DNA from: Phytoseiulus persimilis
Lineage: Eukaryota > Arthropoda > Arachnida > Mesostigmata > Phytoseiidae
Length of the DNA stretch: 64,000 nucleotides
Assembly: GCA_037576195.1 (NCBI GenBank)
Contig: CM075101.1
Coordinates: forward strand, 37,076,001 to 37,140,000
Direction of reading: 5' to 3'
In this document: positions 1 to 13,900 of the stretch, one piece after another
Layout of the letters: each line of letters begins with the position of its first letter
Position numbering within the stretch: the first letter of the stretch is position 1
Made by a program: the position numbers and the translations under genes
The notes under the pieces: model-generated
What the model saw: only the letters and a program-made list of their open reading frames with translations
Told to the model about the DNA's origin: nothing
Database searches by the model: none

Positions 1-183
1 AACGATGTGTGTTCGATCCGCAGAGGAACGAGTTGAGATCGACGAAGTGAGCTCACACTCAGTCAATAAATAGTAACATCGACTTCATCCACGAAGTTAA
101 TTCACAGTGTCACAGTTGGTTGTAGAACCTCTGACCTGAGGTGTCCAATCTTGATTCGGCGGCTCGCACAGTCATAGGAAATG

Positions 184-1920
184 TTATTGCATCAGTTTGA
201 GATGGGTCGTTTCTTGGACGAGCGACGTGAGAGATGCGCTCATGTCGTTGATGACCATGTTGCTCGTGGTTTCCAGAAGCGGACTGCTACGCCTCTGAGC
301 GCGACTTTCCGAGCTTGAGCTGATCTGGCATTGCTGAACGTACTCCAAGGTTCTCTGGTAGGCGTCCTGTGCCATTGAACTCTGACTGACAGAACGGCAC
401 TGGACTTCTCTACGACCCTGCTGCGGTGGATGAGGTCTATGCATGACGTGGGAGTGCTCCTTCAGATGATTGGGATCCATGTTCATTTGCTGTAGATGCA
501 AGTTGTTAACATGTTGGTTTCTGTCGGCGGCCATCTTCGGGGCAGTGGACAGATGGTTCATGTTCTGATCGTGCTTCATCACCGGCTGATAGTTTACAGG
601 AGCTGCCGGAACTTGAAGAGGCTGATGTGGCGGAGGAGGACCGGGGTAATAGCAGTTTTGCGACATCTGGTTCTGCTGAGGCTGGATCCGATGGTTCTGT
701 TGCGGCGCCGGAGGGGGCTGGTAGTACTCGTACTGCGGTTGTTGGGCAATCACCAGATTCTGCGTCGCCTGATAGCAGTAGGGTCGCGGAGGGACTCCGC
801 GAGCTCGGGGAGCCGGGTGCTGAGGGGGTCCCATCTGACTGCGTCGGATCTCGTCGTACTGACTCACCGATGAGACGGCGGCAGAACTCAACGCGGATCC
901 CGGCCTGGCCGGTTGTCCATCAGTTCGCTCGTTGATAAAGTTCACCATGTCGTCGGGTAAGACAAGGTCGTCCAGAGCCGCCTCTAGAGGCTTCATGACG
1001 TTTTTGATATCGTTCGTATCGAGATCGCACAGAACGTTATCGACTAGAGCGCTGCTGCCATTGGAGTCGTCATTGTTTTCTCGTGGAACAGGAACATTAG
1101 GGTTTGTTGGCGCTGGAGGAGCGGTCAAGTTCAGGTACGGTCCGTAGTTATCACTTCCGCAGGTCGACGCAACCGGATCGTTCCCATCGCTCCGGGTCGC
1201 TTCTGAGGCCATACTACCGTAGTACGTGCTAGCAATGCTGTCTCGTCTCACAGCAGCCGCGGTGAACGACGTTTCCTGTATTTGCGGGTGGCGGATCATG
1301 TCGGTGTACCTCGACAGTCCGTTGTTCCCGTTACAAGTTCGGAGCTCGGCGTAACGCACGTTTCCATTGTAGTTTCCTCCTTGGTGTTGATTTGAGAGCT
1401 GGGAATGCGGATGTGGGGGAGGGGCCAACCTGCCCATTGCAGGTTGCATTCTTTCTTTGAGACGGTTGACTGAATTGAAGTTGTGCCTAGGAACATATCC
1501 TTCTCCGTAGCCGTTGACTCCAACGGCGCAGGGTACAGGATCCACGAAGTCTTCCATTTCGTACTCCAGTGAGGCGTAAGGACTTTCCTGAGTCCGTGCC
1601 ATTGAGTCGACGGGAGCACAGGTCGTGGTGGACACGTGCGAGTCGTTGACAGGGGACGCGTCGCTTGGCGGTGTTTGAGGATTCCCGAGATGCGTGTAGC
1701 CCGGCGGAGCCTCCGGAATCGACTTCCCGCTGCCTGGACTGAGCGGCGAGCTGTTGTCGGAGTTGATCCCGCCAGAGTTGGGGTGCTCGTCGTATTGAGG
1801 CCCTTTGTGCTTTTTGTTGGCGTAGAAATCGGCTCCGTGAACGGTCTTGACGTGTTTACGCAGCGAGCTCGGGTCGGTGTAGCGCTTGCTGCATCCTGGT
1901 GCGTGACACGCGTACGGTTT
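184..1920 (-). CDS. ci: ci terminal exon (zinc finger 5 and transactivation region)
   Basis: Begins with [20 protein letters not shown] and RKHVKTVH (finger 5), then a proline-, glutamine- and asparagine-rich region with no further intron, ending at a TAA at 186-184. Recognisable landmarks are [13 protein letters not shown] (about residue 596), [16 protein letters not shown] (about 694), [12 protein letters not shown], and [17 protein letters not shown] near the end, all matching insect Ci. The usual repeated SRRSS clusters after RRDS are not visible. No AATAAA is present on the minus strand between the stop and the window edge. Confidence 0.95.
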   Translation of the reverse strand, partial: KPYACHAPGCSKRYTDPSSLRKHVKTVHGADFYANKKHKGPQYDEHPNSGGINSDNSSPLSPGSGKSIPEAPPGYTHLGNPQTPPSDASPVNDSHVSTTTCAPVDSMARTQESPYASLEYEMEDFVDPVPCAVGVNGYGEGYVPRHNFNSVNRLKERMQPAMGRLAPPPHPHSQLSNQHQGGNYNGNVRYAELRTCNGNNGLSRYTDMIRHPQIQETSFTAAAVRRDSIASTYYGSMASEATRSDGNDPVASTCGSDNYGPYLNLTAPPAPTNPNVPVPRENNDDSNGSSALVDNVLCDLDTNDIKNVMKPLEAALDDLVLPDDMVNFINERTDGQPARPGSALSSAAVSSVSQYDEIRRSQMGPPQHPAPRARGVPPRPYCYQATQNLVIAQQPQYEYYQPPPAPQQNHRIQPQQNQMSQNCYYPGPPPPHQPLQVPAAPVNYQPVMKHDQNMNHLSTAPKMAADRNQHVNNLHLQQMNMDPNHLKEHSHVMHRPHPPQQGRREVQCRSVSQSSMAQDAYQRTLEYVQQCQISSSSESRAQRRSSPLLETTSNMVINDMSASLTSLVQETTHLKLMQ

Positions 1921-4900
1921 CTGTGGAAGCAGGTCAAGTTTAGATCGACTGTTCGCTTCGCGTTCTTGTCATTCACGATGTCAGGAGTACGGGTCTCCCC
2001 TCTGACTGCCGCGTCCGCAACTCTCTGCGGCATTCATCTCAAGAACGGCACCAGCTCTCGGCCGGTTCACACTTCCAAGCTCCCGTTGCTTTCGTTTTGA
2101 GGACAAAGATCCCGTTGTCGCCTCGTTCCAACTCAACGGAGAACATCCCCGGCGACGGGAACAACAAAAGAAGCAAGCCAGACATCTCAGAGCAAACGGG
2201 AACGACATGAGAGAGGTGTGATATATGTGTGTACAGCTCTGAGAACCTCTTCCTTTGTTCCAAAACATGAGCAAGAAAGCCGGCAGAAGGAAGCAGTCAT
2301 TCAGTTCCAGTGACATTTCTTCTCTGTACATCTCACATGTGCAGCACACGTGTAATGCTGTTCACACCTCCGACTCCTCCCACTTCATCGCCTCCGAAAC
2401 ATAACCTGGCCCGCTTTTCCTCCGGGCTGTTTTCTAGCAATAATAACATGCGCTGTTCCAACCCCGCCCAAAGACACGAACCGCAAGGTCGCACAGGTTC
2501 GGCGAATGTGCGACGAACGTCCATCATCAAAACAAGAGACGAGCGGACAGAAAAAATACCGCGAGAGCTGAATGAGTGTATGACTTGTGATGCATGAACG
2601 TCCTCGTTGTCGACAACCGGCATGTCACGCGATGTGAAGAGGAAGAAAACATCGAGTTACGGCGACTCGGAATCAATAATATGAACAGGGAGGCGGCGGC
2701 GGTGGAATCCAGGCTCTCCTCGAGTTGTCGCCGCAATGACAACAGGCGAAAAAAAGGTAGAAAGAACAAGCCAGGAAAAAGGCTCGTCAAGGTTGGCCCA
2801 TCCACCTGCTCAAGACTCGCCAGGGCAACGACGTCGCAGCAGCGGTAGCACCCATAAACAACGCGGAGGTGATAAAAGATATAAAACCAACTGCGACCAA
2901 CGGGCCAACCAAGCGAGCGGGCGACCCAGCAACGACTTCGAAACAAAGAATGCCGCAACCAGGTATTTTCCCGCCACACGTTCGAAGAAATTGCCCGACG
3001 TAAATCGGAATCAGAGGTTCCGTCTAAAGATCTTTCCGAAGTCCTTTGGCTTTTATTCTGGTCAAATGCCTCGTTTCATTCTTGATGTTCCTCTCTCTCT
3101 CTCTCTCTCTATCTTTGACATCGCCCTCGGTTGTTTTGAGATGCTCCTCGTTTCCCACTACAGAAACAAACTGAAACCCTCAGAGCGTTGGGAGAATCCG
3201 CCGCGAACTACAGAAGCCGAACCCGAACCTCCCTCGACTGATCAATCGGCCTCGATCACCACGTTCCAGTCGTCGCCCGATCGAGGTGGTCGGTTTGTTG
3301 ATCGGCAACTTCCTGTCCCCGCCTTGAAACCGCCGGGAAAACTTGGATCGATTTGGGAGCGCATCGGATCACATAGCTTGACATCGCTCGCTCCGTTGTG
3401 ACATATTCCGTCCACTTCTCTCTGAGATTGTGATCGAAGAGATAACAAGCGAGTGTCAATGAGCAGCGTTCACAGATTGTTTACAGAATGGCCTTCCCGC
3501 TCTTGTTCGTCGGATTCCGACTGACAGACAGAGCGACCAAGCGAACGACTTGATATCTTCCTTCTCGAAGTCGAGAGGAATAAATGTATTCTGTGCTTGT
3601 CCAATTACGACAATTACTCGCTTGTGATATGTTCGTCTGTTTGTCCGGGAATCATCGTCGTCAACGTCAGCTGTAACACTGTGGAATGTCCGGCGAACGT
3701 CAGACGATTTGATATCTTGTTGCCTTCTGCTGTGGAGTACTCGCCGCTTCTTGAGCTTGTTCTCATGCCGAAAAAGGCGACTCCGAGGCGTTTACAAATG
3801 AGTGAATCGTGCTTCCGATCGGTGAACATCCTCGGTACACGTCTGGTTCTACGACGTGATAACGCACATGCCAAACGACGACAGAGCCGCCGCGATGAGC
3901 CGGGAAAGACAATCGAGCTGCCCATGGTATCGACAGATCGCCGAAAACCGGAGGAAATCCTCCAAAAGTTCCTTCAACGACTCCATCAAGACCGCCCGTA
4001 TGCATGAGGTATTGAAGATAGTTTTCATTCGCCCGCATAGACCACTCGGACTGAGATATGCTCGCTTACGGTGAAGTCTACGAATGTTTGCGGTTGATCT
4101 CTATTGAGACGTCAGACTGACGCGGTCGTGCGAGCGGAATAAAAGGCGAGCGAACCGAAAGCACGGGAAGAACGGAACCGGTTTCTTTTGCCCGACCCAC
4201 CGCTGGTCGATGCAGAAGACCAGCTCGCTCGGCAGTCGCTCTCATTAGCTAAGCCGAGCAGGTAAGCTGAGTACTTAAGCTCGTATATCTTCAATCGACT
4301 TCTACCTTGAGAATTTTCGGGTTAACGTACCTCATTCGAATGAGTCCTATTCTGATGCTTCGCTCTGTCCGACGCATTGCTGAAAGCCTTCGTGCAGCCC
4401 GGGAACTCGCACATGTAAGGTTTCTCACCGGTGTGGGATCTGGAATTCCGGAGAACAAGGTGGTTAGATCGGGTGGTCAGGAGCCGCGGCCTCGGTTGCC
4501 CGCCGGTGAATTTCGAGCGCAGCCGCAGACCAGCCCAGGACGAGAGCTCTAGAGACAGCGAGTGAATTTTGTATTTGAGGAAAAAATAGAGACGATTGAC
4601 AGTCGAAGCGTCGCCAATCCATCAGTGGGCACTCCCCACGCTTTCCTCAGACATTCACCGCGCCCTGATGCTCCGCTATCGCAGAAGCAAGACAGCACCA
4701 GCCGGTTAGCCGGTCGGGCTGTTAGCCAGTCAGCGAGCACAGTCGATACCTTATCGAAGCCCACTATCATCACCGTATCTCCCATTAAAGCAGCAACCGA
4801 TGGACGGACCGCGTAAGACAACAACAGTCGGTGCTGAGCAGAAGGAGGGGAATCTCGGGGACATCGACAAAGAGGAGGAGTATTTGAAAGAAAATTTACT

Positions 4901-7900
4901 GTAGCGGCAAGGTGCCTCCAAGGGGTCACTCCATCAAAATGACACAGGCGCACTAGCGCACGCACAGAGTTTTCCTCCGGCCAGAGGACCGAAACCTGGG
5001 TGATTCCCCTCGGCCAAACTTCAATTTATATCCACCCGGTGAATGCTACCACAAGATCTCAGGAGAAACTGTCACTCCGTCGCGGTGTCGAAAGAAGGAA
5101 CTCCGAAACGACGCCGCCAAGTAAGTGGAGGCAACGCTACTCAAGACAGTAAAGTTCCGATGCAACGAGAGTGCCTTTCGTTAAGTGCGCGAAAATGCCG
5201 ACGTCCGGCGTCTGTCAACGAGCGACTCGTATGCACGTTCTCAACGTTGTAAGTGGACGTCAAATTAACAGAGGGCGAGACGAACTTGTGCCCAACTGAA
5301 GGGCTGAGAGCAGCAGCGACGACTTCAGCGACTCAATTGAACTAATTACGTTAGCTGGCGAACGAACGTCCGTCCGTCCTCAGCTCCCTCGTTCCCTGAC
5401 CATGAGAGTGGCTCGTAGCTTCAGTTGGGTTTGATTTGTTCCGAGGCGTCTGGACTCGCTCAGAGTGGAAGATCATCATTATCTAATAACTTGAGTGAGT
5501 GTGCCGCGCGATCCTAACAATCCACACATAAGTCGACTTGAACCGAGTCTGTGGCGTGTTCGTTAATTGTCGTAATTTTGTCCCTCTTCACATGATGTCT
5601 GTTGTTCCCGTGCCGCTGATGCAGCATAGTCGCTGTTGTCGACTCCACCGAGGGAAGATGACCTGCTGGCTTGCCAGCCAGCCTGCCTGCATACTGACTC
5701 AGTCGACGAGCGAGCGAGCGAACGAACGGATGAATTAAGCTGCCCACATGGATTCGGCCATCAGCGGCGGAAAGTTGAGACCCCTCAAGCGCGACGATGG
5801 AGCCCCAAAAGGGGACCGGAATACAGTCGACGGCGGTGTTCAACCACAAAAGGTTCGAAACAGCGATCATCACCGAACGCGACATCGATAGGGGACGAGA
5901 AGAAGACCCTTGGTTCGCTTGGAGGAGCTAGAGGCCTGTAACCCTTGCTCCGACAGACACTTGCTGCCTATGCGTTCATAGCCGCGCACATGCCTACATC
6001 GCTCATTCGATTCTCTCAACGTAGTCAGCTGGAAGTTCGCTTTCCCCGGTGTGTGGATCAGCAGGATCGGTTGAGCATGCCGGGGCGTAGTTGGAGGACT
6101 GCGTAAACGAACGACGTAACAGGGGAAAAACACGCGAGAACAGCCTAGGGAGAAAGAGAGAGAGAGGGGAGCGAGTGAGAAGAGAGAGAGGTGGCTTCTC
6201 CCGGTCTCCGACTCTCGAACCACGAGTGGGCTTGGCAGTCCAGGCAAGTGCTCTTGATGCGAGCCAGTCAGCGAGCAAGAAGAACTCCAAGGTCCGGATC
6301 TTTCAACGTGTCTACTTCTGAGCCTTATCCGGCTCAAGGCTCAAAGACACAAGGCCCTTTGTTGTGCTCGGTTTTATATATAGAAATGGGTTCCTCAATA
6401 AAAACCAATTAGCTTCCCCAGTACGAGGATACTTCTGGATGAATAAATGAATGGATGGATGGATGGATAGATAGATGCGGGCGGTGGAATTACTCGAATA
6501 TCATCACGACAGGGGAATGTTCTGTTTTTCAAAGTTGCGTAATGAAGATTCCATATCTCACTGGAAGAAAAATGATGCTTTGATTCTCGAATTGATCGAA
6601 ATGATCACTCTTTCAAGCTTTCTACCATCTGCTCCTACTTCTTCTCGCTGCTGTCTCCGGTCCTGTCAGGAAATCTAATGAATGTAACACAAAGCCATGT
6701 GCTGTAGCGAATACCGTGTAGGGAGTGACGAGTTCTTTTATTTTGTCTTTCGATTGTAGATTGTGCGCCCGCCTGCCCGACCGGCCAACCGGGAGACCGA
6801 CCGGCACGCAGGCCGGCCGGCCGTTTGCTTTGATTCGGCGTATGTACTTGTGAGACAAGAAGGCCACGAGACGGAGAGAATTCTGAACAGAAAAGCCACT
6901 GTCTTCAGGCGGCGGTCTTTCGAGGTGTGAAACTTTTGTTGTCTGTGTTTGATGAAGATGGATTTGGAAGAGGCGCCTTTAGGAGCCGAAGACAACGCTT
7001 TTCACCGGCAGCGCACCACACACACATACGCGCACGTTCAGACAGATGGACAGACAAACACTCGTACCTACGAGCACGAGTGTGCTCCTGAGGGCTGGAA
7101 TCGAGGTGGATCGACGGCGCTCTACCTCTCTCGCTCGGCGAAGATATTCGGACCGCATACTCTGTATCCAGACATATAAAGCGTGCTCTTGCGGACGCCG
7201 ATCTGTCGCTGACGCGCTCGTTGATTTGTTGATTCATGTCTGAGCTTCAAGGTTTAACCGCGCGGGATGTTGCTGCTTCGGACAACAAAAACAAAGAGAA
7301 CGGCGCCCGCTGAACCGCCGAGCTGCTTCTGACACCCGAGACCGCAACCAGAATCCACCTAAAGTCAGTGACTCCAGCCGACGGACCGACTGACGCCTTC
7401 TTTGCCTCCGCTCAAATGTTTTCCGAGATCGAGTTCACAATCGACGTTTTCCGCTGTCACAGTTCAGACGCTTCGATCGAGCCCAGCGACCGCGAAGCGA
7501 GCAGCCAACGACACGCAGGCGGCTGACATGACGTTCCTCGTTCGGGTTACAAATTATCCCTTATCTCTACGCTCTCAGACCGACGGGCGAATGTTGCCCC
7601 GCTCCTCGGCGAGCAGAGCAACGGATTCTCCACTCTGCCGGCCCCACATCCGTCGATCACTCGCGCGAGCAAACGAGATGCTCGGCTGGCAGAAACCACA
7701 AACTCTCTCGGAATTCCTTACCTGAGATGGGTTTTAAGATTTTCCAGCCGCGAGTAGGCCTTGTTGCAGCGTTCAAATGTGCACTTGTTCGGTTTCTCCC
7801 CTGTATGCCGTCTCATGTGAACCACCAACATGTATTGGGCCTTGAAAGGTTTCTCTTCGCGTTGACAGTCCTGCCATCGACACACGTAGGCTTTCTTGTT

Positions 7901-10900
7901 CGATTGAATGTGATCCTTGTTGATGTGGTGGACCTGTAATCGAATTCCACACCTGTCAGCTGCTACTCAGATCAGGCGACGTTCAAACACCTCAGTTTTC
8001 ATTATTAACTCTTCCTCGACCTCCAATGCAGCAGGAGGTGCACGCCGGTGGAGTCTCGCGAACGAGCCGAGCTAGAGCTTTCAAAACGAAGAACGCTCGT
8101 GTTTACATCGGGCCGAGTGCACACTCCACAGTAGTTATCAGGTGGATCTGACTCCGATCCGGCGGTCCGACGACTGGCGGAGAATAAGAAGGGGAGATGG
8201 GATGCGAGATATGGATCGGTTGGGCGTTCAATCAAAGTCTCCTAACCAGACGACGGCAGCGAGATCAACCAGAACCAAAATGAGAAAGACACAACGAGCA
8301 GAGACGGTTAGCCGTTCTGCCAGCCAGCCAGCCAGCCGACCGCCCGCCCGTCCGCTCGCTTGCTCGAACACGCGGTTCAAACGGTTGACTCACAATGCAA
8401 TACATTCATTTTAAGGAGTCACCGCTATTCGAATAGATAGTAATGCCGCTCTATTGCTGGCCACAATAAACGCTCCGAACCCATGAACCTCTATCTCATT
8501 CAGTATCAACAATTCATCCCCACCCCACCGTCGAACATGTTCGTAGTCCGAACGGATTCGAACCAACTCTGCTCGGAACCCCTTCTCAGATATCTCAATT
8601 CTCTCGAGCCGGCTGAAGAACTTCTGTGTCCTGGTTATGGCCACAGGATCGTTGATCAGAGCGGGTGGTTTCGGAACAGCCTCTCTGCTGAGGACATCGC
8701 TGCGTCAGCGAACTTACCAGCTCGGTCTGTGTGTTGAACTGGACGTTGCACTCCGCCCAGTGACAATTGGTTTCTATGAAGTCTTCAACTTCGTCCACTT
8801 CCTCTTTCTCCTCCTTGATTTCTCTCTTGATCTCAACGTTCGTGCTTGACACCACATCCTGGAACAGAACAGATTACCAATTAGAGTCGGGCTCCGGAGG
8901 GTTGGGATGGAGCGAACGACATTCTCGTGTGCGCCTGCGGTCTGAACACACACAGCTGCGAAAAACCAGCATTCGGAACCGGTCAGACGGTGACCGGATT
9001 GTCGCCTTATTGGTTGGATGTTTGTTTTTTTCGCGTTGAGGAGACCCGGGGGTTACTCGGCCGTCCGATCGAAGAAATCCTGCCCGATTGGATCAAAATT
9101 CCCCACGTTCTGGAGTCAGGGATTTGAATGGCAAATGAACACCACCGCATTCCCTTCCCCTCCTCTTCGTAGTCGGTGTCGATGCCGATTATTCCCGAGT
9201 TGTCGGAGTCGCGCGGAGCCTCATCCGGCTCCTTTTCGCCCTCTGCTGAGATTGCCTCATCTTCAGTTCGCCTCGCTCCGAATCTGAGGCCGAAAACGCT
9301 GAGGTGTTTTTCTGTGAGCCGATGCGCCGTCGACTCTCGGGTTAACGGCTAGTCTGAAGACATGTTACAGAGCATGCAGGCTTGGCATGTGCACTCTGGA
9401 TGCCGTACCGATGAGTTCAGCGAAAAACGCAGCGACTCCAACAACAGAGACACGGCTTGTTCTTTCCGATAAATAGAACGCAAAATCTGTAAGCGCATCC
9501 CAGGTGTCACACCGGGAGGCCGTTTCCTTTCAACCGGCGACTCCAAGATCGACTTTCGGTGTATAAGGGGCTTCGTGTCTGTCTCTGCATTCTCGCGGAG
9601 TTGATTGTCGATGCCGATGTCATCAACACCTTTCCGCGAATCTTGCTCGCGATCTTTCATCCGACGGCATCCACCGCGACTCTCGGACTCGATCGTTTGT
9701 TTTTCGGAGTCATCCGCTCCTCCTGATATCAGAGTCATGTTTGTGATACAATGTTTATTCGGGAGTTTGCGTGCGAGGATGCATGGAGTCATCAATTGGG
9801 CTTACGGATTCCTTCAGTCGATGACGAGTGAATTCCCATTGGAACCACGTGATTTGCGATGTAACTTCATCTCGATAATAGCGGGGAAGGCGATTAGGAA
9901 TTCCTGAATGTGTGGCGCAATCGGATAGCATCGCCTCCTCCGTCTGTCCGTTGGATCGTTCCATGTCGAGACAGGCGGGGGATGAGCTGAGAAAACGGAA
10001 ACCGATCCGAGAATCGTGCACCTGACAGCGACCCGAGCTCGTTGAGGATTCAGAGCACGCTCTTCCTTCAATATTATCAGCACAACGGTGGCGGCGGCAG
10101 CAGCAGAATTAACGCAGTTAAGTTGTTCTATTTGTCGAACATGAAGAATCTGTCGATCAGCCGACCACCCAGTCTGTCTTCATTCAGTTGATCCATGAAC
10201 TTCCGCCAGAGGCTCAAGTGAAACTTTGTTGCCGCGGACCAAGTTGTTCGTGCTCATCGACCACCTTCCCCGTTTCGCACGTCCACATGAAAACATATGT
10301 TTCTCAGTGCTCGAGAAACACGGAAGGAAGCGAGGAAGGAGTGTGGAAAATTTGTAGCTTTTTCCGTCTGCCGGCGGCGGTTGAGAGCGACGCTAGACGC
10401 ATGGGCTCCACGTTAGCTCCGGAGGTTTTGGTTTGTTTCAAGGACGACCCGAGTCCTAATCCGACGCTGCGCGGTTTAACACGCGTGTCTACCCGATGAA
10501 GCTTCTCTTACAGCCGACCGGAAACCGGGCTTCTCGGAGAAAAAGAAGATCGAGCGCTTGATATGTGTATTTATGGACGTGCATAAGTTTTTGGATTCTT
10601 TCCGTTCCGGAGAAACCAGCGGAGGGAGAGCGGCTCGGCTACTTGACAGCTGACGACTCGAGTGTCTTGATCACTGTGAGACGGCTCGATCATACGAAAT
10701 CAACCGAATCGAGACGCCTCCAGATTAGCTCGGACATCAGATGCGGAAGCGAGATCTTCGAAACATTGGCGATTCTATTAGATCGAATGAAATTGAAACT
10801 GAAAGAAATTGAAACCTGCTTAACCTCGTCTTCTGCTATTGGAGTCGTCGCTTCGAAGCGAAATCGCCCCGACTTCTCTTGACAACCAAAGCGAACTTCG

Positions 10901-13900
10901 AAAGACCGCAAAAGAGGACCAAGAAACAGAGCATACATTCAACATACGGCAGAGGTTGGCAACCTCGTAAAGCCACTGGGTGCCATCGAGACGACGACCG
11001 AGCAAGGTTTACTGTTCTTTCATGAGGTTCCGTCGCCGTGGCAAAAGTGAAGAAGCTTAGGACAGCAGAAGCAGAAATCCATAAAACGACGAAGCTGCCG
11101 CGGCTTCTGCTCGGACCTTTACGACCAAAACAAAATAAAGAGAACGAACGGCGTCGGCTTCTTTAACTCTGGGCTCTTTCAGTGACCATGGATCGGGAAA
11201 AGAAAAAAAAGAAGAAAAAATAGCAGCAGACGCCTCTGCGTTATGTGTTTGCTGCATGTGCGCGCACTTGCCGCGCTCAGGGACCCAGGCTCTAGTTTTC
11301 GGACTCTCACTTCCTAACTGACACGTTAGCACACTGGATGAGGGTGAATGATGGTCGGCGGCGACTTCTGTCGTAACCTCTCGTTTTATGGACACGCGGA
11401 TGAACCCCACATTTTGGAACATTAAACACTTGACTGAGCTGTCGGTTCGCCTCTGTGCCGAGCAATCCGTTGGTCCGGTGTTCTGAAAGTCGGTTCTCTG
11501 GTTCCCCTTCAGACCCGGTTCAAACATTTCCATTCCAGTTATGAAGCTCGGACAGCATATTATCTCCAATCCGTCGGCTGACGTGAACTATTTTGTGATC
11601 CATTAGACCGTTCGTTGGTCCAGTGTGTCCTCGGCCAGATGGATTAGAGAGGCGCTGATTTCTTGAGCGTAGCTTTTGCTGTGGTGTATTGGGGTAAACG
11701 ATTCGCTCAAGGCGGAGAAATTCGAACCACAACATCATCATCGCCACCGCTGCGCCAACCGACTCTCGGTTCCATATCACGAGATATTTGAGCGAGCAAA
11801 AGCTAGCTCTCGAGCCAACTTCTCGGGGCGTCGAGCGATCATCTAGTTTCGGAACGATTCGTGATGGAAATCCTTGGGTGTCAAACTGGATTTCCGAGAA
11901 TTCCTCTCATCTTTCTTCCTCTTCTACTAGGAGCTCTCCCGTATTCTGCTGTTTTGTTCGACTAAAACCGAACCCGGAACAGCGGAGATGGCGCTCACAG
12001 CGCTCATGGTGCTCGAGAAACGCGAGAAGAAAATATCAAAGTTCAACTCTGAAACATCAACCATAACTGGCAGTCAGAAGAAAACCAACATCCAGCAACG
12101 ACAAAACCGCGAACCCAACGATTCGCTCCGTAGACATAACGTCCGAAATGAAGCGTAGGATGCGGCACGGGGCAGAATCTCGGTCAGAACTCTGATTGCG
12201 ATACAAGCAAAACCGCTCAGAAGTTTCCTTCCAAGAATTAATGGGATCTCCACTGGACCACAGCAAGGGTCAAATAGAATACAACAGAGGAAAGTGAGTC
12301 ATTCGTGCATTCCTTCGCTCGGCCGCCGGCTCCGGTCGCAGCTAGCCTGAGGTCGTTCGTCGTGCTCTCCGGCTTCTACAAACTCTAACAGCTACCGGTA
12401 AAGAAGGGCGCAGTCCGCTCTCGGTGTATGGCACCGTCTCTTTCTTCTCCTCTGGATGCCAGTCAGTCAAGTCGGTCATGCTCGTCAAACAATGCTCTCC
12501 AAGTTGTATATCTTTCTGTTGTCTCTCCTCCTGCGCCGGGCTTTCTCGTCGGCGGTTCTCCGCGAAACGTACGACAACGCTAGCAGGGGGGTGTAAAGCC
12601 ATTGAGCTTCTCATTAGAGCCGGGTCGAGAGTACTTGCGACCAGGAAAAAAGAACGAAACAGAAATTGAGGTCGTTCTCGGTAGTGACAATAGCTCAGCG
12701 GGGGTCTGTGCCCTAGAATCACTCCCGAATATACACGTCTCCACTTCGGACAGGTAGGCCGCTCAGCCTCTGGCTAGGTTGGGATACTCGTTCGTGCGTC
12801 GCTGGAGAAACAAACACGCGGCAGAAACGCCCAGAGTAGACTTTTCGGTGAAGATTTGTTCGCTCTGTCTAAATCGACAGAACAGAACCATCACACCTAA
12901 CAGCCGAAGCGAGCCAAATACTGACATCGTGCTTTCTTACAGCAGGTACAGAGTTACATCCGCTTGATGACGTTCTCGGAACCCCCGCCAGAGGGCGTGG
13001 AGGTTTCTTCTCGCGAACCCCTGCTTCTCGCGGTCCAAGACACACAGAGTCGGTGCTGGCCATTTTTCTCTCCGTTTCTTCTATTTCGCACATTCACTCA
13101 CAAGAAGCGAATGAGAGAAGCAAGCATGCCTCAGTATCATAATTCACATGCGGACCGGCCATACTGGATCGAGCAAAGAAAAGCCCTGTCACGGGCTGCT
13201 CAGCGGAAACCGGGCTGACGGAAAGCTCGTGTTCAGGCCCTTCCTCGATAGAGAACATCGGTCGGGATCGGTCAGAGCATTGCATGGACTGAGTAAGTGC
13301 GGCTCCGGATTCAACGATGTTTCGCAGCTCGAAATTTCGTCTGCTCCCGAGCGACCTGCCCCTCCGGAAGTAGGTGAAATCCCCGCAAGCGCGATCGACC
13401 GGACGCTCCGAGCTCGAACAGCAAGCACGACAGGAATTCGGAGCGGAGAAGTTGATATCTGGTTGAAAGATGCTGTATTGGAGAGGCGGAGCGAGAACGA
13501 ATGGTTCGCCGCTTGTTTGTCGGCTGCCATAAACGACGTAACGGCTCCTCTGGTCAGCTCGGTAATTGCGAAATTTATGTCCTGCGGAGAGCGACATCAA
13601 CGCCGCGACCGCCGCTTTAGGCCCGCTCGCCATCAGCCAACCCTTTCTCCTCTCAGATTTTCACGTCAGCAACCGGCGACATAAGTTGCCGACCACCCAG
13701 GAAAGGGAGCAGCGCCGTTATGTTGTGCAGATCATAAGTGCAGAACAACCCTTCTTTTTTTCTGCAGGCGTCAGAAATCGGTGAAAGTGAACGACACGAC
13801 ACCCAAGAAAGATACGCGCCTTGCTCCGCTCTATTGACCGGTGCCGCCGGGTGTTTCTGCGGTCGCTTCGTGCTGTCCACTCGTCGCGAGGCTCCTCGTA

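Larger units (their letters stand above)
4440..7721 (-). other. ci intron with several degenerate tetranucleotide tracts
   Basis: Contains GAGC/GAAC-type repeats near 5706-5730, a GA-rich tract 6149-6190, a TGGA/TAGA tract 6441-6477 and a CCGG/CCGA-type tract 6765-6824. The 8/9 Gli-consensus match at 4470-4478 lies just inside it. No coding exon recognised. Confidence 0.65.

Noticed and set aside
8545-8565. Minus-strand GGTTCGAATCC resembling a tRNA B box
   Set aside because: The flanking bases do not form a T-stem and no A box or acceptor pairing is present.
13094-13684. Overlapping 178-179 residue frames on both strands inside a ci intron
   Set aside because: Neither shows a recognisable motif or splice context; opposite-strand open frames of this length are expected in GC-rich DNA.
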